A stretch of DNA of 64,000 nucleotides. It comes from Erythrobacter sp. (GTDB taxonomy: Bacteria > Pseudomonadota > Alphaproteobacteria > Sphingomonadales > Sphingomonadaceae). A program made the translations under genes and the position numbers. Positions within the stretch are counted from its first letter, which is position 1; every line of letters starts with the position of its first letter. The notes under the pieces were generated by a model that was not told the DNA's origin, made no database searches, and saw only the letters and a list, made by a program, of their open reading frames with translations. Where the stretch lies: assembly GCA_029937545.1 (NCBI GenBank), contig JAPYPR010000005.1:1-64000 (forward strand), in the 5' to 3' direction. Below, one piece after another: positions 32,052 through 41,102 of the stretch.

Positions 32052-32354
32052 ATGATCCAGATCAATGGTACCATCAAGCTGGGCCGCACGATCGATGCAG
32101 CGACGCGCAAGGGGATCGTCGAGATGGTCCGCGCCAGCCGTGCGGAAGACGGCTGCCTCGACTATGCCTTCGCGACCGATCTGGCCGATCCCGACACGCT
32201 GGTCCTGTTCGAGAGCTGGCGCGACCAGGCGGCGCTGGATGCGCATGGCAAGTCCGCCCATATGGCGGAATTCCAGAAGGTGATGGCGGACAATCCGCAC
32301 GCTTCGCGCGATATCCGCATTTACGAGACCGACGAGGGCAATCCGCTCGGCTGA
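32052..32354 (+). CDS. antibiotic biosynthesis monooxygenase (ABM)-domain protein
   Basis: A 100-residue ferredoxin-like dimeric ABM protein: MIQINGTIKLG, then SRAEDGCLDYAF and LVLFESWRDQAALDAHGKS, the standard strand-helix pattern with its conserved His. ABM proteins are cofactor-free monooxygenases or haem-related enzymes. Function here is unknown. The start is the ATG at 32052, not the longer frame reading through gshA. It abuts the convergent methyltransferase without a gap. Confidence 0.87.
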   Translation: MIQINGTIKLGRTIDAATRKGIVEMVRASRAEDGCLDYAFATDLADPDTLVLFESWRDQAALDAHGKSAHMAEFQKVMADNPHASRDIRIYETDEGNPLG

Positions 32355-33713
32355 TTACTCCGCCGGCTGGGGTGGCAGAGCTGCGCTCGGCTTCCAGACC
32401 AGACGTTGCACGCGCGTAAGGGGCGCCGTCAGCAAGCCGTGCTGCGCCATATAGGCATGGTACTCGCGGTATTTCGCGTCCTCGCGCAGCAAATGCGCTT
32501 CTTCCGTCCTGGCGCGCCAGAAATAGATCGCGTTCACCACCAGCAGGAAAAAGCAATTGCGGATGGTCTCCACCCATGACCCGTCCTGCACCAGGAAGGG
32601 CAGCGTCGCGCACCACCAGAACAGGTTCTTCGACACGTATGCGGGGTGGCGCGTGAAGCGGTATGGCCCGTTCGTGAGTACGCCGCGATATGTGAGGTTC
32701 GAAAACCGCAGTCCGAAGGCGAAGGTCGCCCAGGCGTAGAACGCGGTGAGCACTACCAGCAGCGCCCCCCATGCAGCCAGAGCAAGATCGTTGCCTTCGA
32801 GCCAGAAGATCCACCCTGGCGTGCCGAGCTCGTAATTGATCGCCTTGCCCTCGCCCAGAATACCCCAGACGATGGGCGGATAGCAGATCAGTGCCGCCAC
32901 CCAGCCGGCGAGGAAGGGGTTACCACTGCGGATATGTGCGTCGAGCGGGCGCATGGTGACGATGTAGCCGACAGTGCCGATCATCACGTCGATCATGAAC
33001 ATGGCTTCGATGATCATTAATGCGAGCTGCTCGGGCCGCTGCGCCAGCAGTCCGAAATCGGCTTCCACCACGTTGCGGAAGGCAAACGGGATGATCGAGA
33101 TCATGAAGGCGGTGAAGAATGCCTTGATGATCCAGCTGCGCCAATGAGCCTTGATTTGATCCGGTTGCCAGCCGGTCTTGCAAACGAGCAGTGCCCCGAA
33201 GTGCCAGGCGTGGTCGCGCGGATTCACCATGTAGCGATCGATCCAGAACACATAGGGGACCGACAGCACCATCAGCGGTATTGCTGCATAACCCAGCACC
33301 CGCATCGAAAAGAGGTAGTTCCCGCTCCAGTACCAGCGACACAAGCAATAGAGCGCAGCGATGATTGCCCAGGTCGCCCAAAGTCCGATCAGCTTGATCA
33401 ATGTGTCCGCGCGATCGGGCTGACGCCTGCGGCCGAGCGACCAGTCGAGCCCGGTACTGGGGCGACGATGCACTTTCTCGACCACTACCGACCAGAGCGC
33501 CATCGGGAGAGCCGCGGCGAGTAGGCCGACCAGCGCTGCATGCGGGCCGGACATGACCTCGCGCGGGCCGGGCAGGTCGAGGCTGGTTGCAATTTCAGGA
33601 TAGGCACGCGCGAACAGGACCCAAGCGAACAGCCCGGCCAGGCCGACCAGCCCGACAGCCGCAGAGACATCGCTCTTCGGCCGCGTCATCGGGATCGATT
33701 CACGCGTTTCCAT
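32355..33713 (-). CDS. polytopic membrane methyltransferase (isoprenylcysteine/phospholipid methyltransferase-like)
   Basis: A 452-residue membrane protein with about ten helices. The C-terminal part has GVLTNGPYRFTRHPAYVSKN, then the Glu-rich RARTEEAHLLREDAKYREY, which is the ICMT/PEMT signature that binds S-adenosylmethionine. The large N-terminal membrane region (about 300 residues) is beyond the size of a normal ICMT. The substrate is unknown; isoprenoid or lipid carboxyl/amine methylation is possible. It is monocistronic on this strand and convergent with the ABM gene. Confidence 0.8.
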   Translation of the reverse strand: METRESIPMTRPKSDVSAAVGLVGLAGLFAWVLFARAYPEIATSLDLPGPREVMSGPHAALVGLLAAALPMALWSVVVEKVHRRPSTGLDWSLGRRRQPDRADTLIKLIGLWATWAIIAALYCLCRWYWSGNYLFSMRVLGYAAIPLMVLSVPYVFWIDRYMVNPRDHAWHFGALLVCKTGWQPDQIKAHWRSWIIKAFFTAFMISIIPFAFRNVVEADFGLLAQRPEQLALMIIEAMFMIDVMIGTVGYIVTMRPLDAHIRSGNPFLAGWVAALICYPPIVWGILGEGKAINYELGTPGWIFWLEGNDLALAAWGALLVVLTAFYAWATFAFGLRFSNLTYRGVLTNGPYRFTRHPAYVSKNLFWWCATLPFLVQDGSWVETIRNCFFLLVVNAIYFWRARTEEAHLLREDAKYREYHAYMAQHGLLTAPLTRVQRLVWKPSAALPPQPAE

Positions 33714-33768
33714 TTCCCCGCCGTCCTACACCCGAATGGTTAACACCCGGCAGAGAATAGCGCAAAGC

Positions 33769-35157
33769 CTAGCGGAAGGCGGTAACCGTGCCGCTGTCGT
33801 CGAGGATATAGAGCGTGCTGTTCGCCACGACCGGAGCCAGGCTGACCGGCTCGTCGAGGTCGTAGAACAGGCTGGCGGAACCCTCGCCCGTGCTCACGCG
33901 ATAGATCTCGCCTTCGCTGCTGGCGACCCAGAGGTTGTTCCCGGCGAGCACCGGTCCGGTCCAGAAGATGGGACCTTTCTTGTCCTCCTGGTCGCGATAC
34001 TGCGCCAGCTGCGTGATCCAGCGGACCTTGCCGGTGCTGCGCGCGATGGCCAGCAGACGGGCATCGTCGGTCAGGGCGAAAATCCACTCGCCCGCGATAG
34101 CCGGGGTGGATATCCCTGCGAGGCTGAGTTCCCAGATGCGCTGCCCGGTGACCAGCTCGTAAGCTGCCATGCGGCCGCCCTGGCCGAGCGCATAGACGCG
34201 ACCGTTGTCGATGATCGGATCGGCGTCGATATCGGTCAGCGAACTGACCGAGGTCGAGATCGAGGTACGCGCCAGCGCATCGGCCCACAGCGTGCGACCG
34301 TTTTCGTAGCGGTGGGCGATAAGCTCGCCCGAACTGTAACCCGCGATGACCGTGCCCTGACCTGCGGCAGGCGCCGCTACTCCGAAGACGCCGGCCTGCG
34401 TGGCCGAACCGGACTGCTGCCACTGGACCGAGCCGTCGGTCAGATCGAGCGCATAGATCTGGTTGTCCTGCGTCATCACGAACAGCGAACCGAAGGCGAT
34501 GGTCGGCGAACCGCGCAACGGACCGGCGGGCTTTACCTGCCACAGCTGCGCGCCGCTGTCGGCATCGAGGGCGATCACGTCGCCCGCACCGGTGGTCATG
34601 TAGACCTTGCCATCGGCATAGCTCGCGCCGCCACCGAACGCGGAAGCGCGCGTGTCGCCTGTCATGCTGGGCGCATATGCCCAGCGTTTGGCACCGGTCT
34701 GCGCATCGAAGGCATCGAGTTCGCCGTCACTTCCGACCGCGAACAGCATGCCGCCGCCCACCACCGGCGCAGCGCCCAGACGCTCGCGGTTGGAGCCGCC
34801 GGCGACTTCGGCGGTAAACGCGCGCGTCGGCGTGGCGGAGAGTGCGAGGTGGCCATAGGATTTGCTGGCCGTGCCGCCGGCCTGTGCCCAGCTGTCATTC
34901 GCTTGCGCAGGCGGAAGCACCACGGCGACGCCGACCAGCGCTGGATCGACTTCGGCACCGGCTTCGATGCGCGAGAGGATCGGTTCGCGATTGCCGATCG
35001 TCGGCGTGTCTTTCTTGTCGCCCCCGCCGAACAAGCCGCCGCTACATGCGCCGAGGCTGGCGACCAGCGCTGCGGCCAGAGCGCCGCGTGCCAAAACGCT
35101 GCGTGCCAAAACGCTGCCTGAGTGAGCTTTCGAAGGCTTCCGGCCCTTACGATCCAT
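33769..35157 (-). CDS. bamB: outer-membrane assembly lipoprotein BamB
   Basis: A roughly 462-residue lipoprotein with a PQQ-type eight-bladed beta-propeller. The signal sequence ends in the lipobox LGAC. Repeated blade motifs such as VYMTTGAGDVIALDADSGAQ and DGSVQWQ are visible. BamB is the scaffold of the Bam complex, presenting outer-membrane proteins to BamA. It lies after a YfgM-like gene, the usual yfgM-bamB(-der) order, but der is absent here. The ATG at 35157 follows GGAAGAA. The n-region contains a duplicated SVLAR encoded by a 15-base tandem repeat. Confidence 0.92.
   Translation of the reverse strand: MDRKGRKPSKAHSGSVLARSVLARGALAAALVASLGACSGGLFGGGDKKDTPTIGNREPILSRIEAGAEVDPALVGVAVVLPPAQANDSWAQAGGTASKSYGHLALSATPTRAFTAEVAGGSNRERLGAAPVVGGGMLFAVGSDGELDAFDAQTGAKRWAYAPSMTGDTRASAFGGGASYADGKVYMTTGAGDVIALDADSGAQLWQVKPAGPLRGSPTIAFGSLFVMTQDNQIYALDLTDGSVQWQQSGSATQAGVFGVAAPAAGQGTVIAGYSSGELIAHRYENGRTLWADALARTSISTSVSSLTDIDADPIIDNGRVYALGQGGRMAAYELVTGQRIWELSLAGISTPAIAGEWIFALTDDARLLAIARSTGKVRWITQLAQYRDQEDKKGPIFWTGPVLAGNNLWVASSEGEIYRVSTGEGSASLFYDLDEPVSLAPVVANSTLYILDDSGTVTAFR
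35086..35115. repeat. 15-base tandem duplication within the bamB signal peptide
   Basis: GCGTGCCAAAACGCT occurs twice head to tail (35086-35100 and 35101-35115) and encodes a repeated SVLAR block in the signal-peptide n-region of BamB. Being a multiple of three, it keeps the frame. Confidence 0.9.
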
Positions 35158-35192
35158 AGTCGGTTCTTCCATTCCGGCCCGAGCTGGGCCCC

Positions 35193-35990
35193 TTACTGGA
35201 TTTGCGCGGCGGCTTCGCCGTCCGCAGCCTGAGTGTCTACGCCCTGTTCTTCGAGCAGCGCGTCGACATCCTCGATCGCGTCGACGCCAAGCACGCCGGC
35301 CATCTGCCGTGCGCGTGACCGCAGTCCTTCGGGCGCGTCGTCGTCCTTGGCGATCTGCGCGAACAGCGCGCCGGCCTCGGCGTTCTTGCCCTGGTCCATA
35401 TAGGCATGGGCGACGAGTTCGCCGGCGCTCGCGAAAAAAGGTTTTCCGGGCACAGCGAGCGGTTTGAGCTGGCTAATCACCTCGCCGCTCGACTGGCTGT
35501 CATACCGCGTGGCGACTTCGCGCAGCTTCGCCAGGTCGCGCAGAGCCTGCGGCGCGCTTTCGTTCGCAGCGACGGCGGCGAAGAGGCGTGCGGCTTCATC
35601 CGGCCTGTCCTGCTCGGCTGCGATCCCGGCACGCATCAGCCCGGCAACGGCGGAGGCCCCGCCCCGGTCTTCTCCGGCCAGCGCTTCGAGCTGATCGTAT
35701 CCGGTCTGCAGATTGCCCGCTTCGACCTGGTCGAGCGCGCCGACGAGAACTTCGGAATCCGCCTCCATCGCCTGCTCCTGGCGGCTGTCCCAGAACAAAT
35801 ATCCGCCGAAACCGACCAGCCCGAGCACGAGCACGACGAGCAAGGGCTTGCCGTATTTCGTGAAAAATTCCTCGGTATCGCCCTGGCGCACCGCGTCATC
35901 GACCTCCCGCAGCAGGGCTTCCTGCTCGGCGGCGTCACGTTTCGCGAGTTTTTCCTCGCGGCTGAGTTCTTTTTTGGGTGTGAGGGCCAC
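35193..35990 (-). CDS. YfgM-like tetratricopeptide membrane protein
   Basis: A 265-residue protein with a cytosolic basic/acidic N-terminus, one transmembrane helix (PLLVVLVLGLVGFGGYLFW, residues about 48-67) and a periplasmic domain of TPR-like helices. This is the layout of YfgM, a chaperone-like partner of SecYEG and PpiD. It uses a GTG start at 35990. The bamB start lies 35 bases after its stop, so they form one operon for envelope-protein biogenesis. Confidence 0.88.
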   Translation of the reverse strand: MALTPKKELSREEKLAKRDAAEQEALLREVDDAVRQGDTEEFFTKYGKPLLVVLVLGLVGFGGYLFWDSRQEQAMEADSEVLVGALDQVEAGNLQTGYDQLEALAGEDRGGASAVAGLMRAGIAAEQDRPDEAARLFAAVAANESAPQALRDLAKLREVATRYDSQSSGEVISQLKPLAVPGKPFFASAGELVAHAYMDQGKNAEAGALFAQIAKDDDAPEGLRSRARQMAGVLGVDAIEDVDALLEEQGVDTQAADGEAAAQIQ

Positions 35991-36121
35991 GTGTGGCGGG
36001 CTCCGCTTGTCTCGTCGAAAAATGTTTGCGCGTCCTTAGGCAGTGCGCCCGCCAAGGGCAATGGTCGTCGAAGCCTGTCCCCGTCCGGGTGAACGGACGA
36101 TGAAAGCATTGCCCCGTCCGG

Positions 36122-37255
36122 CTACAGCTCGTGGCCCATAGCGCTCGAGTAGAGGCGGCGATAAGTCGCCACCATTTTCGCCTCGTCGAACTCGCTCACG
36201 GCCTTTGCGCGATTGGCCTCGCCGACCTGGCGGCGCAGGTCCTTCGACTGCGCCAGCGCGGCCAGCACATCCTGAAGCCCGCCCTCGCTGCCGGGGGACG
36301 TGATGTAAGGCTCGTTGGCTTCGGCCACCATCGCGGCGATATCGCCCACCGCCGGGGCGGCGATCGGCAAGCCCGCGGCCATCGCCTCGACGACCGAGAG
36401 CGGGAACTGTTCGGAATCGCTCGACAGGGCGAAGATGTCGAACAGGCCGACGACCCGCGCCGGATCGGCTACTGCGCCCGGCAGGTGGACGCGGTGGTTG
36501 ATCTTCAGGCGATCGACTTCGGCAAGGATCGCATCGCGCGTGTCGCCCTCGCCGACGATGACCAGCTGCCATTCTTCCGGCAGCGGCGCGAAGGCACGAA
36601 CCAGTCGGGGCAGGTTCTTGATCGTGCGCAGCCCCGCCAGTGTACCGACCCAGTGTTCGCCCGGACGCTTGATCAGCCGCAGCGCGTCTTTCTTGGGCCG
36701 CATGCCGAAAGCCTTGGTGTCGATCCCGTTGGGAATGCGCTTTACCCGGCCGAGGGGCTGCTGCCAATCGACCAGCGCGATCTCCTCCAGCCGTTCGGAC
36801 GGGACGACGAGGCCGGAGGATTTGCCCAGCGCGATCCGCCGGTACCAGGTTCGGCGTTTCTTCAGGCGGTGAAGCTCGCTTTCGTCGAAGCCGTCCTCGT
36901 GATGGATAAGCGGGGCGAGGCCATTGACGTCCTTGAACAGCGTATGCGCCATCACCGCATCCATCGCGCCCCAATTATAGGTGAGGATGAGATCGTAGGG
37001 CTTCATCGCCTTGGCTAGCCGCTGGAGGCGACCGGGAAGCGGCAGGCCCTTGAGGCTGGGGAATTCTGGTTGCACCATCACGTCGATGCTTTTCGCGATG
37101 CCGTCGGCGGCGCCCAGCCGGCCGGGTTCTGCCGACACGATAGTGTGCTTCGCCTTGGCACCGAAGGCATTGATCAGTTGTACGCTGCGCCGCTCCTTGC
37201 CCCCAGCGGCGAAGGTGGAATGCAGGTGCAAAATGTGCGGGCGACCAGCGCTCAT
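36122..37255 (-). CDS. GT4-family glycosyltransferase
   Basis: A 377-residue GT-B fold enzyme. The N-terminal half starts HILHLHSTFAAGGKERRSVQ. The donor-binding half has RIPNGIDTKAFG, VGTLAGLRTIKNLPRLVRAF and the EX7E-type region SDSEQFPLSVVEAMAAGLPI. Such retaining transferases build LPS, exopolysaccharide or glycolipids. The acceptor is unknown. Its ATG overlaps the stop of the alpha/beta hydrolase gene by four bases (ATGA). Confidence 0.9.
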   Translation of the reverse strand: MSAGRPHILHLHSTFAAGGKERRSVQLINAFGAKAKHTIVSAEPGRLGAADGIAKSIDVMVQPEFPSLKGLPLPGRLQRLAKAMKPYDLILTYNWGAMDAVMAHTLFKDVNGLAPLIHHEDGFDESELHRLKKRRTWYRRIALGKSSGLVVPSERLEEIALVDWQQPLGRVKRIPNGIDTKAFGMRPKKDALRLIKRPGEHWVGTLAGLRTIKNLPRLVRAFAPLPEEWQLVIVGEGDTRDAILAEVDRLKINHRVHLPGAVADPARVVGLFDIFALSSDSEQFPLSVVEAMAAGLPIAAPAVGDIAAMVAEANEPYITSPGSEGGLQDVLAALAQSKDLRRQVGEANRAKAVSEFDEAKMVATYRRLYSSAMGHEL

Positions 37256-38118
37256 GCCACGCGCTCGAGCAGCGCATCGATCGCCGCGCGTGCCTCGGCC
37301 TCGTCCAGCGTCGGCGCGTGGCCGATCTGCGGGATAGTGACGGCAGTGGCCTCGGGCAGCCGCTTCTGCATCTCGGCGAAGCTTTCCTTCGACAGGAGGG
37401 GCGATACTTCGCCGCGCATCAACAGCACAGGACGTCCGCAGAGCGCCTCGAAGGCAGGCCACAGGTCGGGCGGCACGGCGGCTTCGTCCGCCGCAAGGAT
37501 CGGCTCGGCGATCTTCATATCGTAGTCGAACACGATCCGCCCGCTGCTCGCCAGCGTCATCCCGCGCTTGGCCATGCGGATCCAGTCCTGCATGGCGAAG
37601 CGCGGAAAATTCGCACCTTGCACCTCTTCCAGCGCGCGGGCGGCGTGCATCCAGGTCGGGAAACTGCGCCCCTGCCCGACATAACCCTTGATCGTGTCCA
37701 GTCCCGCCATCTCCAGCGCCGGGCCGATGTCGTTGAGGACGACCCCGGCCAGCGCATCGGGCCGGACAGTCGCGAGGATCATGGTGATGAGACCGCCCAT
37801 CGACGTGCCGATGGACACGAAACGCTCGATCCCCTCCTGCTCCAGTAATGCGAGGATATCGCCGACATAGATCGGCACGGCATAGCTCGCCGTGTCGCTG
37901 GCGTATTCGCTGTCGCCGCGCCCGCGCATGTCGGGCACGATGACGCGCCAGCCCTGCGCGGCGATATGCGCCGCCAAATCCTCGAAATCGCGGGCGTTGC
38001 GGGTGAGGCCGTGCAGGCAGATCACTGGCGGCCAGTCGTTCGCCTCCCCATAATCGCGGAAATGCAGGGTGAGGCCGTCGGCGCTCTGCCAACTGCGGTC
38101 GGTGTAGCTCGTGTCCAT
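37252..38118 (-). CDS. alpha/beta hydrolase
   Basis: A 288-residue alpha/beta hydrolase. The oxyanion region is VICLHGLTRNARDFE, the nucleophile elbow SIGTSMGGLITM puts the catalytic Ser near residue 100, and the catalytic His is in IPQIGHAPTLDEAEA. The start is the ATG at 38118; the frame extending to 38376 overlaps the divergent selO gene and is false. Substrate unknown. It is coupled to the downstream glycosyltransferase. Confidence 0.88.
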   Translation of the reverse strand: MDTSYTDRSWQSADGLTLHFRDYGEANDWPPVICLHGLTRNARDFEDLAAHIAAQGWRVIVPDMRGRGDSEYASDTASYAVPIYVGDILALLEQEGIERFVSIGTSMGGLITMILATVRPDALAGVVLNDIGPALEMAGLDTIKGYVGQGRSFPTWMHAARALEEVQGANFPRFAMQDWIRMAKRGMTLASSGRIVFDYDMKIAEPILAADEAAVPPDLWPAFEALCGRPVLLMRGEVSPLLSKESFAEMQKRLPEATAVTIPQIGHAPTLDEAEARAAIDALLERVA

Positions 38119-38193
38119 GGTCGAAGGAGTGTGTCCCGTGCCGATTTCGGTGTCGCCCTTGCTGCGGGCGGGCTTCGTCCCCACTATCGCTGT

Positions 38194-39579
38194 ATGCGCG
38201 ACGAACCGCAAGCTGCGAGCTATCGCCCCGAAACGCCGATCGCCGCCCTCGCCGAATGGATCGGTGACCCGGTCGCGCCGGGCGATTTCCCCGAAACGAA
38301 ATTGCGCTTCCGCAATGATCGCCACGCAGCCTCGGTGGGGCTGGACAATTTCTCGGAGAAGGAATGGATCCGCCATTTCGGTCGGTTCGAAGCCCTGCCC
38401 GACAACCTGCCCCAGCCGCTGGCACTACGCTATCACGGCCACCAGTTCCGCGTGTACAATCCGGAGATCGGCGACGGACGCGGCTTCCTGTTCGCCCAGC
38501 TGCGCGATGGCGCGGGCCGCCTGCTCGACCTCGGCACGAAAGGATCGGGCCAGACGCCGTGGAGCCGCGACGGCGACGGGCGGCTGACACTGAAGGGCGC
38601 GGTGCGCGAAATCCTCGCTACAGAGATGCTGGAAGCGCTGGGAGTCTACACCTCCAAGACTTTCAGCGTGGTCGAGACGGGCGAATCGCTGTGGCGGGGC
38701 GACGAGCCGTCCCCCACGCGCTCTGCCGTGATGACGCGGCTGAGCCATGGCCACATACGCATCGGCACCTTCCAGCGCCTGCTCGCCTTGGAGGAGCGCG
38801 CGCATATGGCGCAGCTGGTCGACTACTGCCTCAAGCAGTTTCCCGGCCCGCCCCCGCCAGAGGATGCACCAGGACGCGAAGAGCCTGCGGTGCGGCTGAT
38901 GCACCTCGTGGTCGAGCGGCTGGCCGATCTCGCCGCCAGCTGGATGGTCGCGGGCTTCGTCCATGGCGTACTCAACACCGACAACATGAACATCTCGGGC
39001 GAGAGCTTCGATTACGGCCCCTGGCGGTTCCTGCCGAAATGGGACCCGGCCTTCACTGCTGCCTATTTCGATCACCAGGGGCTCTATGCGTTCGGTCGCC
39101 AGCCGGAAGCGCTCCACTGGAATTGCGGCCAGTTCGCCATCGCGCTGCGCCTCCTGACGGACGCACCGCCGCTGATCGCCGCAATGGATCGCTTTGGGCC
39201 ACTCTACATGGAGGCGATCGGGCGGCGCTGGTGCTGGCGCCTCGGTGTAGAGAGTCGCGGCGCGGAGGCGGACGCGGCACTGGTCGCGGCGAGCGAAGCG
39301 CAATTGCGCGAAAGCGGGATTACGCCGGACGAGTTCTTCTTTCGGCATCGAGGCAAGCGAGCGGCGGAAGGCGCACTGGCGGACTACCGGCCTCTACCGA
39401 GTGATCACCCCTACTGGAGTGACCAGGCCCCGCAATCCATGCTCATCGATGAGGTGGAGAGCATCTGGTCGGCGATCGACCAGGAGGACGACTGGCAACC
39501 ACTGGTCGCCAAGGTAGCGGCGTTGCGGCGAATGGGCGAGGCTCACGGCCCGGCACCGGCCCCGGCTGGCCATGCGTGA
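38194..39579 (+). CDS. selO: protein adenylyltransferase SelO (YdiU)
   Basis: A 461-residue pseudokinase-fold enzyme that transfers AMP to Ser/Thr/Tyr of target proteins. Characteristic segments are ALRYHGHQFRVYNPEIGDGRG, LLDLGTKGSGQTPWSRDGDG, and FVHGVLNTDNMNISGESFDYG, the last with the metal-binding Asn and Asp of the inverted active site. The start is the ATG at 38194, beyond the divergent hydrolase start. Bacterial SelO lacks the eukaryotic selenocysteine. It has been tied to redox control in other bacteria. Confidence 0.93.
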   Translation: MRDEPQAASYRPETPIAALAEWIGDPVAPGDFPETKLRFRNDRHAASVGLDNFSEKEWIRHFGRFEALPDNLPQPLALRYHGHQFRVYNPEIGDGRGFLFAQLRDGAGRLLDLGTKGSGQTPWSRDGDGRLTLKGAVREILATEMLEALGVYTSKTFSVVETGESLWRGDEPSPTRSAVMTRLSHGHIRIGTFQRLLALEERAHMAQLVDYCLKQFPGPPPPEDAPGREEPAVRLMHLVVERLADLAASWMVAGFVHGVLNTDNMNISGESFDYGPWRFLPKWDPAFTAAYFDHQGLYAFGRQPEALHWNCGQFAIALRLLTDAPPLIAAMDRFGPLYMEAIGRRWCWRLGVESRGAEADAALVAASEAQLRESGITPDEFFFRHRGKRAAEGALADYRPLPSDHPYWSDQAPQSMLIDEVESIWSAIDQEDDWQPLVAKVAALRRMGEAHGPAPAPAGHA

Positions 39580-39665
39580 TGTAGTCGCCATTTGCAGTTT
39601 GACGCACTCACGCAGCTATCTCATAGGCGCGCACACGAACGAAAAAGGTCGCGGGAAGGTCTCAC

Positions 39666-41078
39666 TTGTCTGATATGGAACTGGTTTCTACCGAACCTGC
39701 CACCGGCGCGGAAATCTGGCGAGGCACGGCGGGCGATGTCGAGCAGACGATCGCCCGCGGGCGCGAGGCGATGCGCGACTGGGCGCGGACACCGCTGGGC
39801 CAGCGCGTCGAACTGCTCCGCCGTTTCGCCAATGCCGTGCGCAAGCATGCCGAACCCTTCGCCGAACTGATCGCCCGCGAAACCGGCAAGCCGCTGTGGG
39901 AAGCCCGGACCGAAGTCCAGGCCGTTATCGGCAAGGTCGATATCTCCGTCACTGCCTATGCCGAACGCACCGGGCAGAAGAAGCTCGACAGCGCGCTACA
40001 GGGCACCGCCGCGCTGCGCCATAAACCGCATGGGCTGATGGTCGTGCTCGGGCCGTACAATTTCCCCGCGCACCTGCCGAACGGACATATCGTCCCCGCG
40101 CTGATCGCGGGCAATGCCGTGATCTTCAAGCCGAGCGAGAAGGTGCCCGCAGTCGGCGAATTCCTGACCCGCTGTTTTCACGAGGCGGGCATCGCGGAAG
40201 GCGTGGTGCAGTGCATCCACGGCGGCCCGGATGCGGGCAAGGCGCTGGTCGAGCATGCCGATGTCGACGGCGTGCTTTTCACCGGATCGGCGCGCGCGGG
40301 GATTGCGATCAATCGCAAGCTCGCGTCTAACCCCGGCAAGATTGTCGCGCTTGAAATGGGCGGTAACAATCCGATCGTCGTCACCCACACGCCCAAGCTG
40401 GCCGATGCCGCCGCGACGATCATCCAGTCCGCGTTCACGACTGCAGGCCAGCGCTGCACCGCCGCACGCCGCCTGATCGTCGTCGATTCGATGTTCGATC
40501 AGGTCGTGGGGGAAGTGAAGGCGCTGACCGAGCGGCTGATCGTGGATGAACCCTTCGCCGATCCCCAGCCCTTCATGGGCTGTGTGATCGACAACCAGAC
40601 CGCGGATTTGCTCTCCGAAAGCTTCGTCGCGCTGATGTCGCGGGGCGGAAAACCGATCGTGCACATGAAGCGAAAGGACGAGAGCTTACCCTTCCTGTCA
40701 CCGTCGATCCTCGATGCGACCGATATTGCCGAGCGACCCGATATCGAGCTGTTCGGCCCGCTGCTGCAGGTGATCCGCGTGGCCGATCTCGATGCCGCCA
40801 TCGCCGAGGCAAACAATACCCGCTACGGCCTCTCGGCTTCGCTCGTCGGCGGAAGCCCTGCCGATTTCGAGCAGTTCTGGAGCGAGATCCGCGCCGGTAT
40901 CGTCAATTGGAACCGGCCGACCAACGGGGCCTCCTCGGCCGCGCCTTTCGGTGGGATCGGCCTTTCCGGCAACCATCGCCCGGCGGCGTTCTATGCAGCC
41001 GATTACTGTGCCTATCCTGTGGCAAGCACCGAAATGGAACAGCCCCGCGCCACCATCGGCGTAGGCCTCAAATCCTGA
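39666..41078 (+). CDS. astD: succinylglutamate-semialdehyde dehydrogenase
   Basis: A 470-residue NAD-dependent aldehyde dehydrogenase. Catalytic features: VVLGPYNFPAHLPNGHIVPA, FTGSARAG, LEMGGNNPIVV with the general-base Glu, and TTAGQRCTAARR with the nucleophilic Cys. These segments match AstD, which oxidises succinylglutamate semialdehyde in arginine catabolism (AST pathway). No other ast gene is within the window. The start is TTG 39666 with GGGAAGG upstream; ATG 39675 is the alternative. Confidence 0.9.
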   Translation: MSDMELVSTEPATGAEIWRGTAGDVEQTIARGREAMRDWARTPLGQRVELLRRFANAVRKHAEPFAELIARETGKPLWEARTEVQAVIGKVDISVTAYAERTGQKKLDSALQGTAALRHKPHGLMVVLGPYNFPAHLPNGHIVPALIAGNAVIFKPSEKVPAVGEFLTRCFHEAGIAEGVVQCIHGGPDAGKALVEHADVDGVLFTGSARAGIAINRKLASNPGKIVALEMGGNNPIVVTHTPKLADAAATIIQSAFTTAGQRCTAARRLIVVDSMFDQVVGEVKALTERLIVDEPFADPQPFMGCVIDNQTADLLSESFVALMSRGGKPIVHMKRKDESLPFLSPSILDATDIAERPDIELFGPLLQVIRVADLDAAIAEANNTRYGLSASLVGGSPADFEQFWSEIRAGIVNWNRPTNGASSAAPFGGIGLSGNHRPAAFYAADYCAYPVASTEMEQPRATIGVGLKS

Positions 41079-41102
41079 CGCCCGCCCGGCTGGGCAGACC
41101 CG

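Noticed and set aside
36122-38590. 822-codon minus-strand frame apparently joining a hydrolase and a glycosyltransferase
   Set aside because: Only the C-terminal third (from 37255) is real glycosyltransferase. Upstream codons are out of frame with the alpha/beta hydrolase and overlap it, so this is not a fusion protein.
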